NCBI GenBank assembly: GCA_035624425.1
Contig: DASPRN010000113.1
Location: 1-9,801 of the forward strand
Reading direction: 5' to 3'
DNA length: 9,801 bases
Source: AC-32 sp035624425
GTDB lineage: Bacteria; Actinomycetota; Thermoleophilia; Gaiellales; Gaiellaceae
This document shows positions 1 to 6,049 of this stretch, in pieces (the stretch's first letter is position 1; each line of letters opens with the position of its first letter). The translations under genes were made by a program, and so were the position numbers. Under the pieces are notes generated by a model. It did no database searches and was not told the DNA's origin. It saw nothing but the letters and a program-made list of their open reading frames with translations.

Positions 1-805
1 GGTAGCCGAGCCTGAGGAGCGGCCCGCCGAAGCCGCTGCGGAGGTCGGCGTCCTCCAGCTCTTCCGCCTTCTCGGCGGGCAGCGACTGCCAGACGCGCAG
101 GCCGAGCGCCCCTTCCTGCTCGAGCCGCTGCCAGAAGCGCAGCGCGCCGAGCCAGCCGTCCTTGTCGTGCACAGCGGTCACGCCGCGCGAGGCTGCGAGC
201 CGGACTCCGGCGCGCATCGCCTCGACGTACTCGTCGTCGGGGATGTCGACGTAGGCGTCGCGGAAGTGCCAGCACGACTCCTCGCGCAGGACGCCGGTCG
301 GCTCGCCGCGCTCGTCGAGCTCGACGACGCCGCCGGGAACCTGGAGGTCGCCGTTCGCGCGCGCGAGCGCGACCGAGTTGAGCCAGAGCGAATGCGAGTC
401 GCGGGCCATCAGCGCCACCGGCCGGTCGGAGACGATCTCGTCCAGCGCCTCCTTGGTCGGCTCGACCGCGGGCGACCAGTCGCCGCTGCGCCAGCCGCGG
501 CCGCGGAGCCAGGCGCCTGTCGCGCCGGGCAGCGCCTCGCGCACGCGCGCGAGTGCCTCGTCCAGCGAGTGCGTGTCCTCGAGCCGCACCTCGTCCTGCG
601 CGACGGCCCAGGTCGGAAAGTGCACGTGCGCGTCGGTGAAGCCGGGCAGGACGCAGCGCCCGCCGAGGTCGATCCGCTCCGGGCCTGGAAGCGCGGTCTC
701 GTGCGTGCCGACGCCACCCGCGACCCGGTCGCCCGCGATCGCGAGCGAGCGCACGACCGGCAGCGACGGGTCGAGCGTCCGGATCACGCCGTTCTCGAGG
801 ATCAT
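1..805 (-). CDS. YtcJ-like amidohydrolase, N-terminal 268 residues (cut by left edge)
   Basis: Reading the minus strand from the ATG at 805-803 gives 268 codons with no stop before the window edge, so the C-terminal half is missing (relatives are roughly 500-550 aa). The product opens with the small beta-sandwich typical of the amidohydrolase superfamily (MILENGVIRTLDPSLP), then LPGFTDAHVHF, whose H60-x-H62 is the first metal-ligand pair of the TIM barrel. Further YtcJ/Amidohydrolase_3-like segments are RDSHSLWLNSVAL (about 140-152), GVLREES (about 183-189) and GVTAVHDKDG (about 220-229). The family hydrolyses C-N bonds of unidentified amides or cyclic ureides; the substrate cannot be read here. 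The later barrel ligands and catalytic Asp lie outside the window. It is divergent from the regulator at 919 and has no Shine-Dalgarno sequence, but a -10-like TAGAGT sits 8 nt upstream, suggesting a leaderless or near-leaderless mRNA. Confidence 0.9.
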   Translation of the reverse strand, partial: MILENGVIRTLDPSLPVVRSLAIAGDRVAGGVGTHETALPGPERIDLGGRCVLPGFTDAHVHFPTWAVAQDEVRLEDTHSLDEALARVREALPGATGAWLRGRGWRSGDWSPAVEPTKEALDEIVSDRPVALMARDSHSLWLNSVALARANGDLQVPGGVVELDERGEPTGVLREESCWHFRDAYVDIPDDEYVEAMRAGVRLAASRGVTAVHDKDGWLGALRFWQRLEQEGALGLRVWQSLPAEKAEELEDADLRSGFGGPLLRLGY

Positions 806-813
806 TGCCCGTG

Positions 814-819
814 ACTCTA
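814..819 (-). promoter_or_regulatory. Candidate leaderless -10 element of the amidohydrolase gene
   Basis: On the minus strand the hexamer TAGAGT fits the actinobacterial -10 pattern TANNNT and ends 8 nt before the ATG. Transcription would start at or within a base or two of the start codon, matching the absence of a Shine-Dalgarno sequence. No good -35 hexamer is visible. The surrounding ACTAGAGTCACGG is nearly identical to the sequence before the acyl-CoA dehydrogenase start at 6050. Confidence 0.5.
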
Positions 820-831
820 GTGATCGATCAC
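820..831. promoter_or_regulatory. Perfect 12-bp palindrome GTGATCGATCAC, candidate operator
   Basis: GTGATCGATCAC is its own reverse complement. It abuts the candidate -10 of the minus-strand amidohydrolase, so a bound protein would cover the spacer and -35 zone of that promoter. A second perfect palindrome, TCACGTGA (828-835), overlaps its right end. Position and symmetry suggest an operator for a dimeric regulator. The obvious candidate is the divergently encoded LAL regulator, but no known site for that family was recognised, and GATC-rich symmetry can occur by chance in GC-rich DNA. Confidence 0.4.
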
Positions 832-893
832 GTGACGATCCGGGTCTCCGGCTCCGGCGCGCGCTTCGGGCCGACGTGCCGCTCACCGGGCCG

Positions 894-899
894 TAAGAT
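894..899 (+). promoter_or_regulatory. Possible -10 element (TAAGAT) of the LAL regulator gene
   Basis: TAAGAT fits TANNNT and is close to TATAAT. A weak -35-like CCGACG (871-876) lies 17 bp upstream. Transcription would start near 906, giving a very short leader that begins at the Shine-Dalgarno sequence. This is only a sequence match in a 113-bp divergent intergenic region. Confidence 0.3.
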
Positions 900-906
900 C
901 GCCGAA

Positions 907-912
907 AAGGAG
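907..912 (+). promoter_or_regulatory. Ribosome binding site fixing the start of the LAL regulator
   Basis: AAGGAG lies 6 nt before the ATG at 919. It decides between this ATG and an in-frame TTG at 805, which would add 38 residues, overlap the start codon of the divergent amidohydrolase and have no ribosome binding site. Confidence 0.8.
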
Positions 913-918
913 CACTGC

Positions 919-3672
919 ATGGCAGTCGGCGTTCCGCAGCTTGTCGGCAGGCAAGAGGAGCTCGCGACTCTCGTCGATCTTCTCGACGCGCCCGAGAGGC
1001 TTCCGGCGGTCGCCGTCGTCAGCGGCGAGCCCGGTGCCGGCAAGACGACCTTGTGGCTCGCCGGGGTCGAGTCTGCGGCAGCTCGTGGGTATCGGGTCCT
1101 GCGATCTCGACCCTCGGACTCGGAGGCCGGATTCTCGTTTCTGGCGTTGACCGACCTGCTCGGCGCCGTCGCCGGCGACGTGCTGGAGCAGCTACCGCCG
1201 ATCCAGCGCCGCGCGCTCGCAGCCGCGCTGCTGCTGGGCGATTCGGAGCTCCCGGCCGACGAGCGCGCGGTCGCGGCCGCCGCCCTCGGAGCGGTCCGGC
1301 TACTCGCTCGCAAGAGCCCGCTCTGCATCGCGATCGACGACCTCCAGAGCCTCGACGCGGCGTCGCTCTCGGCGCTTCGTCATGTCCTCGGCCGGCTTGA
1401 CGACGCGAGGGTCGCCGTCGTGCTCGCGGTCCGTGGCGAGGCTCCGGAGTGGGTTCGCCGTGCGGTCGGCCACGAGCGCCTGCACACGGTCACCCTGCAG
1501 GGCCTGAGCCTCGGCGCGACACACGAGCTGCTCCGCACGAGGGTCGAGGCGACGTTCTCGCGGCCCACGCTGATCAAGCTGTGGGAGACCTCACGCGGCA
1601 ACCCGTTCTTCGCCCTCGAGCTCGCCATCGCGCTGCAGCGGCGAGGAGGAACGCTTCACCCCGGAGAGGAGCTTCCGATCCCGACCGCGTTGGACGAGCT
1701 CTTGCGCGCCCGCCTCGAGGATCTCGGGGACGACGCCCTCAACGTGACCGAGGCGGTGGCAACGCTCGCGGAGCCGACCGTCGCCGTGGTCGAGGCGGCC
1801 GTCGGCTCCGGCACCGAGGCCGGTCTGGCCGAGACCAGGGCGGCGCGGATCCTGGAGCTCGACGGGGAACGCCTGCGATTCACCCACCCGCTGCTCGGGT
1901 CGGCGGTCGTCGCCCACCTGACCCCGTCGCGGCGCCGGGCGCTGCACCGGCGGCTGGCGAACGCCGTTCCGACGGCAGAGGAGCGTGCCCGCCACCTCGC
2001 ACTGGCGACGGCGGAGCCGAACGGCGCGACCGCGGCGATTCTCGAGGAGGCATCGCGTGCGGCGCTCGAGCGCGGCGCTCCTGCAACGGCCGCCGATCTG
2101 GCGGAGCAGGCCTTGCGGCTCACGCCCTCGGAGGATCCGGCGGAGGCCAGGCGACGGTTGTTCGTCGCCGCCGAGCTGCACGACCTCGCCGGGGACGCCG
2201 ACCGCGCGATCGAGCTCCTGGAACGAGCGCGAGACGAGGCGTCGAGGGGCGTCGAGCGGGCCGAGGCGCTCGTCCGGCTCGCCGACGTGCAGGACGACCC
2301 GCGGGCGACCGTGCCGCTGTACCGCGAGGCGCTCGCCGAGGCCGCCGGAGACGACGCGCTCACCGCGACGATTCACACCCGTCTCGCGCTCTCGATGGCC
2401 TGGGACGAAGGCGCCCAGGCCGGGCTCGCCCACGCCGAGCTGGCCGTCCGGGCTGCGTCACGAACCGACGACCCCGAGATCCGCTGCCGGGCGCTCGCCG
2501 CCTTCGGCGACTGGAGCTTCCGGGCGGGCCACGGCATTCAGCGCGAGCAGATGGAAGAGGCGATGGCGCTGGAGCGGTCGCTGCCGGCTTGGCCGCTGGA
2601 CCGAGGGCCGACGGACCTGTTCTCGCGGCAGCTGGTGCTCGCGGCGGATCTGAGTGAGGCGCGAGAGCTCTTGCACGAGCTCTACGACGCACACACGGGG
2701 CGCGACAACGCGGACGGGGCGTCGACGGTCACCTGGTGGCTGAGCCTCCTCGAGTGGCGTGCAGGCGACTGGGATGCAGCCGAACGGTACGCCGCCGAGT
2801 CGTTCGATATCCGGACGCAGCTCGGGGGCGTCATGCCCGGGGACGGCTTCCCCGGCGAGCTCGTCGCCGCGCACCGCGGCCGGGTCGACGAGGCGCGCGC
2901 CGGGGCCGAGCGCGATCTGGCGGAGGCCGAGGCGATGGGCATTCGCATCTCGGTGTCGGGCTCGCTGTGGATCATCGGTTTCATCGAGCTCTCGCTCGGC
3001 GACCCGGGCGCGGCGCTCGCGCAGCTCAGGCGCTCGTACGAGCTGCGCTCCGCCTTCATGCTCGAGCCGGCGCAACGCATGGAGCTCGGCGACTACCTCG
3101 AGGCGCTCGTCGGCGCGGGCGAGCTCGACGAGGCCCAAGACGTGATCGCCACCTGGCAGGAACGGGCCGAGAGGCTCGACCGGGCCTCGACGCTCGCGAT
3201 CCTCGCGCGCTCTCGAGGGTTGCTCCTCGCGGCGCGGGGTCAGCTCGACGGCGCGTTGGTGAGCTTCCAAGACGCACTCGGAGAGCATGCGAGGACCGAG
3301 GACCCGTTCCAGCGCGCCCGCACGCTGCTCGCCCTCGGGGCGACGCAGCGGCGGGCGAAGCAACGGGCCTCCGCCCGCGCCACGCTCGAGCAGGCCATGG
3401 CCGCCTTCGAGCAGCTGGGCTCCCCGCTCTGGGCGGAGAAGGCCCGCGCCGACCTCGGCCGGATCGGCGGCCGAGCACCCTCGCGCGGCGACCTGACGGA
3501 GAGCGAGCGCCGGATCGCCGGGCTCGTCGCCGAGGGGCACACCAACCGCGAGGTCGCGGCAGCGCTCTTCGTCACCGAGCACACCGTCGAGGGAGCGCTC
3601 ACGCGCGTCTACCGCAAGCTCGGGGTGCGCTCTCGCGGCGAGCTCGCAGGGCGGCTCGCCCGCGAGCGCTAA
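919..3672 (+). CDS. LAL-type transcriptional regulator (AAA ATPase - TPR-like - LuxR HTH)
   Basis: A 917-residue protein with the MalT/LAL architecture: an ATP-binding signal-transduction ATPase, a long helical repeat region and a C-terminal LuxR-type DNA-binding domain. The N-terminus has LVGRQEEL (8-15), Walker A GEPGAGKTT (36-44) and Walker B IAIDD (137-141). The middle (about 390-840) is Ala/Leu/Glu-rich and helical, consistent with TPR-like repeats that would sense a ligand or partner. The last 62 residues begin LTESERRIAGLVAEGHTNREVA and end with VYRKLGVRSRGEL, the classic GerE/LuxR tetrahelical HTH with TxxE opening. Length is normal for the class (roughly 870-1100 aa). No receiver domain is present, so it is not a phosphorelay response regulator. 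The inducer and targets are unknown. The divergent amidohydrolase and the downstream 3771-6017 genes are natural candidates by position only. Confidence 0.93.
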   Translation: MAVGVPQLVGRQEELATLVDLLDAPERLPAVAVVSGEPGAGKTTLWLAGVESAAARGYRVLRSRPSDSEAGFSFLALTDLLGAVAGDVLEQLPPIQRRALAAALLLGDSELPADERAVAAAALGAVRLLARKSPLCIAIDDLQSLDAASLSALRHVLGRLDDARVAVVLAVRGEAPEWVRRAVGHERLHTVTLQGLSLGATHELLRTRVEATFSRPTLIKLWETSRGNPFFALELAIALQRRGGTLHPGEELPIPTALDELLRARLEDLGDDALNVTEAVATLAEPTVAVVEAAVGSGTEAGLAETRAARILELDGERLRFTHPLLGSAVVAHLTPSRRRALHRRLANAVPTAEERARHLALATAEPNGATAAILEEASRAALERGAPATAADLAEQALRLTPSEDPAEARRRLFVAAELHDLAGDADRAIELLERARDEASRGVERAEALVRLADVQDDPRATVPLYREALAEAAGDDALTATIHTRLALSMAWDEGAQAGLAHAELAVRAASRTDDPEIRCRALAAFGDWSFRAGHGIQREQMEEAMALERSLPAWPLDRGPTDLFSRQLVLAADLSEARELLHELYDAHTGRDNADGASTVTWWLSLLEWRAGDWDAAERYAAESFDIRTQLGGVMPGDGFPGELVAAHRGRVDEARAGAERDLAEAEAMGIRISVSGSLWIIGFIELSLGDPGAALAQLRRSYELRSAFMLEPAQRMELGDYLEALVGAGELDEAQDVIATWQERAERLDRASTLAILARSRGLLLAARGQLDGALVSFQDALGEHARTEDPFQRARTLLALGATQRRAKQRASARATLEQAMAAFEQLGSPLWAEKARADLGRIGGRAPSRGDLTESERRIAGLVAEGHTNREVAAALFVTEHTVEGALTRVYRKLGVRSRGELAGRLARER

Positions 3673-3760
3673 AGACCCGCGGCCAGGAGCGCAAACTGTA
3701 GGGATTTCCAGCTTTTGCCGTGGGCTGCCGCCTGAGACCCTCGACGTGTTGTGAGCGATC

Positions 3761-3766
3761 GGGAGG
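3761..3766 (+). promoter_or_regulatory. Ribosome binding site of the DUF4242 gene
   Basis: GGGAGG lies 4 nt before the ATG at 3771. It supports that start over an in-frame TTG at 3720, whose extra 17 residues (Cys/Arg-rich, non-conserved in look) have no ribosome binding site. The preceding intergenic stretch from 3673 holds a small A/T-rich patch (3694-3716) but no convincing -10/-35 pair. Confidence 0.7.
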
Positions 3767-3770
3767 CCGA

Positions 3771-4049
3771 ATGAAGCGCTACCTCGTCGAGACCTATCTC
3801 GCCCGCGGCGCGACCGCAGAGCGGGTTGCGCACGACCGGCGGGCGCGTTCGGCCGCCGAGGAGCTTGCACGGGAGTCCACGCACGTCCGGTTCGACCGTT
3901 CCATCCACGTTCTCGAGGACGAGATCTGCTTCTTCGTCTTCGAGGCACCCTCGGGCCGTGAGGCGGCCCTCGCGGCCGAACGTGCACAGCTCGACGCGAT
4001 CAGGGTGGTGGAGGCGGTCTCGTCCCAAGAAAGAGAGGAGCAACGATGA
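3771..4049 (+). CDS. DUF4242 family small protein (SCO4226-like ferredoxin-like fold)
   Basis: A 92-residue soluble protein. The pattern MKRYLVETYL ... RSAAEEL ... VRFDRSIHVLEDEICFFVFEAPS ... IRVVEAV is that of DUF4242 proteins: short alpha/beta ferredoxin-like proteins often built around a conserved EDE-CF-FEAPS strand pair. The founding member, SCO4226 of Streptomyces, is a nickel-responsive, nickel-binding protein. The His-rich N-terminus I associate with SCO4226 is absent here; possible ligands are H21, H38, H47 and C53. Nickel binding is therefore family-based and unproven. Its stop overlaps the start of the cupin gene by ATGA, so the two are almost certainly co-translated. The last dozen residues are a charged tail. 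Confidence 0.8.
   Translation: MKRYLVETYLARGATAERVAHDRRARSAAEELARESTHVRFDRSIHVLEDEICFFVFEAPSGREAALAAERAQLDAIRVVEAVSSQEREEQR
4036..4040 (+). promoter_or_regulatory. Ribosome binding site of the cupin gene
   Basis: AGGAG lies 5 nt before the ATG at 4046, inside the end of the DUF4242 gene. With the ATGA stop/start overlap it indicates coupled translation. Confidence 0.7.
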
Positions 4050-4549
4050 AGTACAAATGGGCGCTGGTTCCACTGGCGGCGCTGGTTGCAGTGGGCCTGT
4101 ACGTCGGGAACGTCCTTGCCACACCCGCCGGAGGGCAGTCGACCACAACGCTGGGGAAGGCCCTGGCCGTCCCACCGGTGGCTCTCTTTGGCCACGCCAA
4201 GCAGCCTGGGGGAGGATGGCGTGCGCGAGTGCACACGCACGGGTTCTCCGACCTCTACGTCATCGACAACACGTTCACTCCCGGCGGGACGACCGGCTGG
4301 CACTCGCACGCGGGCCCGAGCCTGATCTTCGTCGTCGCCGGGCAGATCACCAACTACCTCGGCGACGACCCGAACTGCACGCCGCACGTGTACAGCGCGG
4401 GCCAGTCGTTCACCGACGCGGGCGGCTCCGACGTGCACATGCTCCGCAACAACGGGACCGTGAACGCCGAGACGATCGCCGTTCAGTTCCTGCCGAAGGA
4501 CGCGGTCCGCCGGATCGACGAGCCCGATCCGCTGAACTGCCACTTCTAA
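4046..4549 (+). CDS. Secreted cupin-domain protein
   Basis: A 167-residue protein with an N-terminal signal peptide or anchor: MKYK, a hydrophobic run (about 6-20), and a VLA|T site suggesting cleavage after A25. The rest is a single cupin barrel. Motif 1 is GGTTGWHSHAGPSLIFVVAG (80-99), giving metal ligands H86 and H88, with the usual Glu position occupied by a small or polar residue. Motif 2 is represented by DVHMLRNNG (129-137), with H131. The site is therefore a likely three-His center, with H63 and H65 (VHTHG) near by. C111 and C165 could form a disulfide in the exported protein. Cupins range from dioxygenases and isomerases to metal or ligand binders, and no specific reaction can be assigned. 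It follows DUF4242 with a 4-nt overlap and precedes a strong hairpin. Confidence 0.85.
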   Translation: MKYKWALVPLAALVAVGLYVGNVLATPAGGQSTTTLGKALAVPPVALFGHAKQPGGGWRARVHTHGFSDLYVIDNTFTPGGTTGWHSHAGPSLIFVVAGQITNYLGDDPNCTPHVYSAGQSFTDAGGSDVHMLRNNGTVNAETIAVQFLPKDAVRRIDEPDPLNCHF

Positions 4550-4568
4550 GCCAGTAACTCTGCGGAAA

Positions 4569-4607
4569 GGACGTCACGCCGGGAACGCGTCTCTCGGCGT
4601 GACGTCC
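4569..4607. repeat. Perfect 13-bp inverted repeat (long hairpin) between cupin and DUF2182 genes
   Basis: The left arm GGACGTCACGCCG (4569-4581) is exactly complementary to CGGCGTGACGTCC (4595-4607). As RNA, a G-U, a G-C and an A-U pair (4582-4584 with 4594-4592) extend the stem to 16 bp with a 7-nt loop. Each arm also contains the 6-bp palindrome GACGTC. There is no U-tract on the plus-strand side (GCTCGAAGAAGG follows), so it is not a textbook intrinsic terminator. It may still act as a U-tract-less terminator, a 3'-end stabiliser that sets the ratio of the two gene pairs, or a DNA operator. It lies 19 nt after the cupin stop and 16 nt before the next start codon, so the stem could affect ribosome access to that start. 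Confidence 0.75.
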
Positions 4608-4623
4608 GCTCGAAGAAGGGAAG

Positions 4624-5415
4624 ATGATCGCGGTGGTGCGCGATCCGGACGGCAACAACGATCGAAGCCGTCTTCCACGGATGAGAGTGCGGCCCGTGGC
4701 GACGGTGGTGGTCCTCCTCGCCGGGGCTCTGGCGGCCTGGGTCGTGACCGTCCAGCGGATGCGCGGGATGGACGCCGGCCCGGGGACCGATCTCGGCGGG
4801 CTCGGCTGGTTCCTCGGGATCTGGGTGACGATGACCGCGGCGATGATGCTGCCCTCCGCGGCGCCGATGGTGCTCGCCTACGCGCACTTCTTCCGCGCTC
4901 GGCGAACCGTGACCTTCGTCGGCGGGTACCTGGTTACCTGGACGCTCTACGGGCTTGCCGCCTACGGCGCGTACCGACTCGTGGCGCGCGCGGGGTTCGG
5001 CTGGCTCAGCTGGCAGCGCGGTGGGCCGTACCTCGCCGGCGCCGCGATCGCGGCGGCCGGGATCTACCAGCTGACGCCGCTGAAGGACGCCTGCCTGCGC
5101 CACTGCCGCAGCCCGCTGGGCTACATCGTTCGAGGACGAGAGCACGGTGCGCTGCGCATGGGCACCGAGCACGGGCTCCTCTGCGTCGGCTGTTGCTGGG
5201 GCCTGATGCTGGCGCTGTTCGCGCTCGGCGTGATGAGCCTGTTCTGGACGGCGCTCGTCGCCGCGGCGATCTTCGCCGAGAAGGCGCTCCCGCATGGACA
5301 GCGCGTGGCGCGTGTCCTGGCACTCGCCCTCGTCGTGCTCGGGGCGCTGGTCGCTTTCACGCCGGGCCACGTGCCGCAGCTGACCCGGCCCGCGCCGATG
5401 AGGATGAGCCCGTGA
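4624..5415 (+). CDS. DUF2182 polytopic membrane protein, predicted metal-binding
   Basis: A 263-residue integral membrane protein of the COG5486/DUF2182 family. About six hydrophobic segments are visible (roughly 24-43, 62-88, 97-120, 135-152, 186-215, 228-246). Family motifs are intact: TMTAAMMLPSAAPM (69-82), YQLTPLKDACLRHCRSP (148-164, with C157, H160, C161) and EHGLLCVGCCWGLM (182-195, with H183, C187, C190, C191). These Cys/His clusters beside membrane helices underlie the metal-binding prediction; the metal and function are not established. The ATG at 4624 follows a G-rich AAGGGA only 2 nt away, so the start is somewhat uncertain. GTG 4633/4636 or ATG 4681 (M20, just before the first helix) are alternatives. 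It overlaps the DUF1326 gene by GTGA; these families are frequent neighbours. Confidence 0.87.
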   Translation: MIAVVRDPDGNNDRSRLPRMRVRPVATVVVLLAGALAAWVVTVQRMRGMDAGPGTDLGGLGWFLGIWVTMTAAMMLPSAAPMVLAYAHFFRARRTVTFVGGYLVTWTLYGLAAYGAYRLVARAGFGWLSWQRGGPYLAGAAIAAAGIYQLTPLKDACLRHCRSPLGYIVRGREHGALRMGTEHGLLCVGCCWGLMLALFALGVMSLFWTALVAAAIFAEKALPHGQRVARVLALALVVLGALVAFTPGHVPQLTRPAPMRMSP

Positions 5416-6017
5416 GCTGGCGGATCGCAGGCTCGTACCTCGAGTCCTGCAACTGCGAGGCGATCTGCCCGTGCCGCCGGATCGACGGCACGATGGGCGG
5501 GCGCTCGACCTACGGCGTCTGCCTGGGCGCGCTCTCCTGGCGGATCCTCGAAGGGCACGCCGACGGGGTCGACCTGGCCGGGCTCGGCGTCGTGCTGGCC
5601 ACGTCCTACAGCGACGACGAGGAGGGCTCGCCGTGGAGCTTCGTCGCCTACCTGGACGAGCGCGCCGACGAGGCGCAGCGCGAGGCGCTGGAGGCGATCT
5701 TCACCGGCCGCGCTCCCGGGTCGCAGGTCGAGCACTTCCCCTGGGCCTGGAAGGCGAGCCGGCAGCTCGCGGTCCGGCCGGCGCAGATCGAGATCGAGCA
5801 CGTGCCGGGCCGCGGCTGGTTCCGGGCCGGGCGGTACGTCTACGTCCGCATCGCCCACCCGTTCGACGAGCAGCACACGGTGACGTGCGTCATCCCCGGC
5901 CACGAGCGCAACGGGCGCGAGGTGGTGGCCGAGAGCCTCGAGGTGAACGACGAGGCTCTCGAGTTCTCGTTCCGTGGCAAGTGCGGCTACGAGAGCGACT
6001 TCGAGTACGCGGGCTGA
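5412..6017 (+). CDS. DUF1326 family Cys-motif protein
   Basis: A 201-residue soluble protein. It starts at GTG 5412, overlapping the DUF2182 stop (GTGA); the reading frame is open further upstream but only in the shadow of that gene. The N-terminus MSWRIAGSYLESCNCEAICPC carries the DUF1326 signature CxCxxxCPC (C13, C15, C19, C21), followed by C37, C159 and C191 (RGKCGYES). The Cys cluster suggests metal binding or thiol chemistry. There is no signal peptide, so it should act on the cytoplasmic face. Pairing with DUF2182 by overlapping genes suggests the two proteins work together, for instance with a soluble partner delivering to or receiving from the membrane protein. Family assignment is confident; biochemical role is unknown. 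Confidence 0.87.
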   Translation: MSWRIAGSYLESCNCEAICPCRRIDGTMGGRSTYGVCLGALSWRILEGHADGVDLAGLGVVLATSYSDDEEGSPWSFVAYLDERADEAQREALEAIFTGRAPGSQVEHFPWAWKASRQLAVRPAQIEIEHVPGRGWFRAGRYVYVRIAHPFDEQHTVTCVIPGHERNGREVVAESLEVNDEALEFSFRGKCGYESDFEYAG

Positions 6018-6037
6018 GCTTCGGTCGAGGCCACGAC

Positions 6038-6043
6038 TAGACT
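6038..6043 (+). promoter_or_regulatory. Leaderless-type -10 element of the acyl-CoA dehydrogenase operon
   Basis: TAGACT fits TANNNT and ends 6 nt before the GTG at 6050, which lacks a Shine-Dalgarno sequence. Transcription should begin at or next to the start codon. The 32-bp gap after the DUF1326 stop is just enough for this promoter, so 6050 likely opens a new transcription unit. The context ACTAGACTCACGG matches ACTAGAGTCACGG before the amidohydrolase. Confidence 0.5.
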
Positions 6044-6049
6044 CACGGC

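Noticed and set aside
167..814. Plus-strand open frames at 167-814 and 378-896
   Set aside because: The minus strand here encodes an amidohydrolase with HVH and other family segments, open to the window edge. The plus-strand frames are its shadows.
805..918. N-terminal extension of the LAL regulator from an in-frame TTG at 805
   Set aside because: It would overlap the start codon and promoter of the divergent amidohydrolase and lacks a ribosome binding site, while ATG 919 has AAGGAG at 6 nt and is followed directly by the conserved LVGRQEEL.
1449..2657. A 402-codon plus-strand open frame inside the LAL regulator gene
   Set aside because: It is an out-of-frame reading of the regulator with Arg/Gly/Ala-dominated composition and no ribosome binding site.
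2458..3987. A 509-codon minus-strand open frame across the end of the regulator and the DUF4242 gene
   Set aside because: Same cause. It runs antisense to the LuxR HTH and DUF4242 coding regions, and its translation is Arg/Pro/Gly-rich with no family resemblance.
4569..4607. Calling the inverted repeat a standard Rho-independent terminator
   Set aside because: No T-run follows the right arm on the plus strand. On the minus strand only TTT follows, and no minus-strand gene ends there.
4599..5411. Extension of the DUF1326 gene upstream to 4599, giving a 472-residue protein
   Set aside because: The upstream part overlaps the DUF2182 gene in another frame and is Arg/Gly-rich nonsense. The family N-terminus with CxCxxxCPC begins at GTG 5412.
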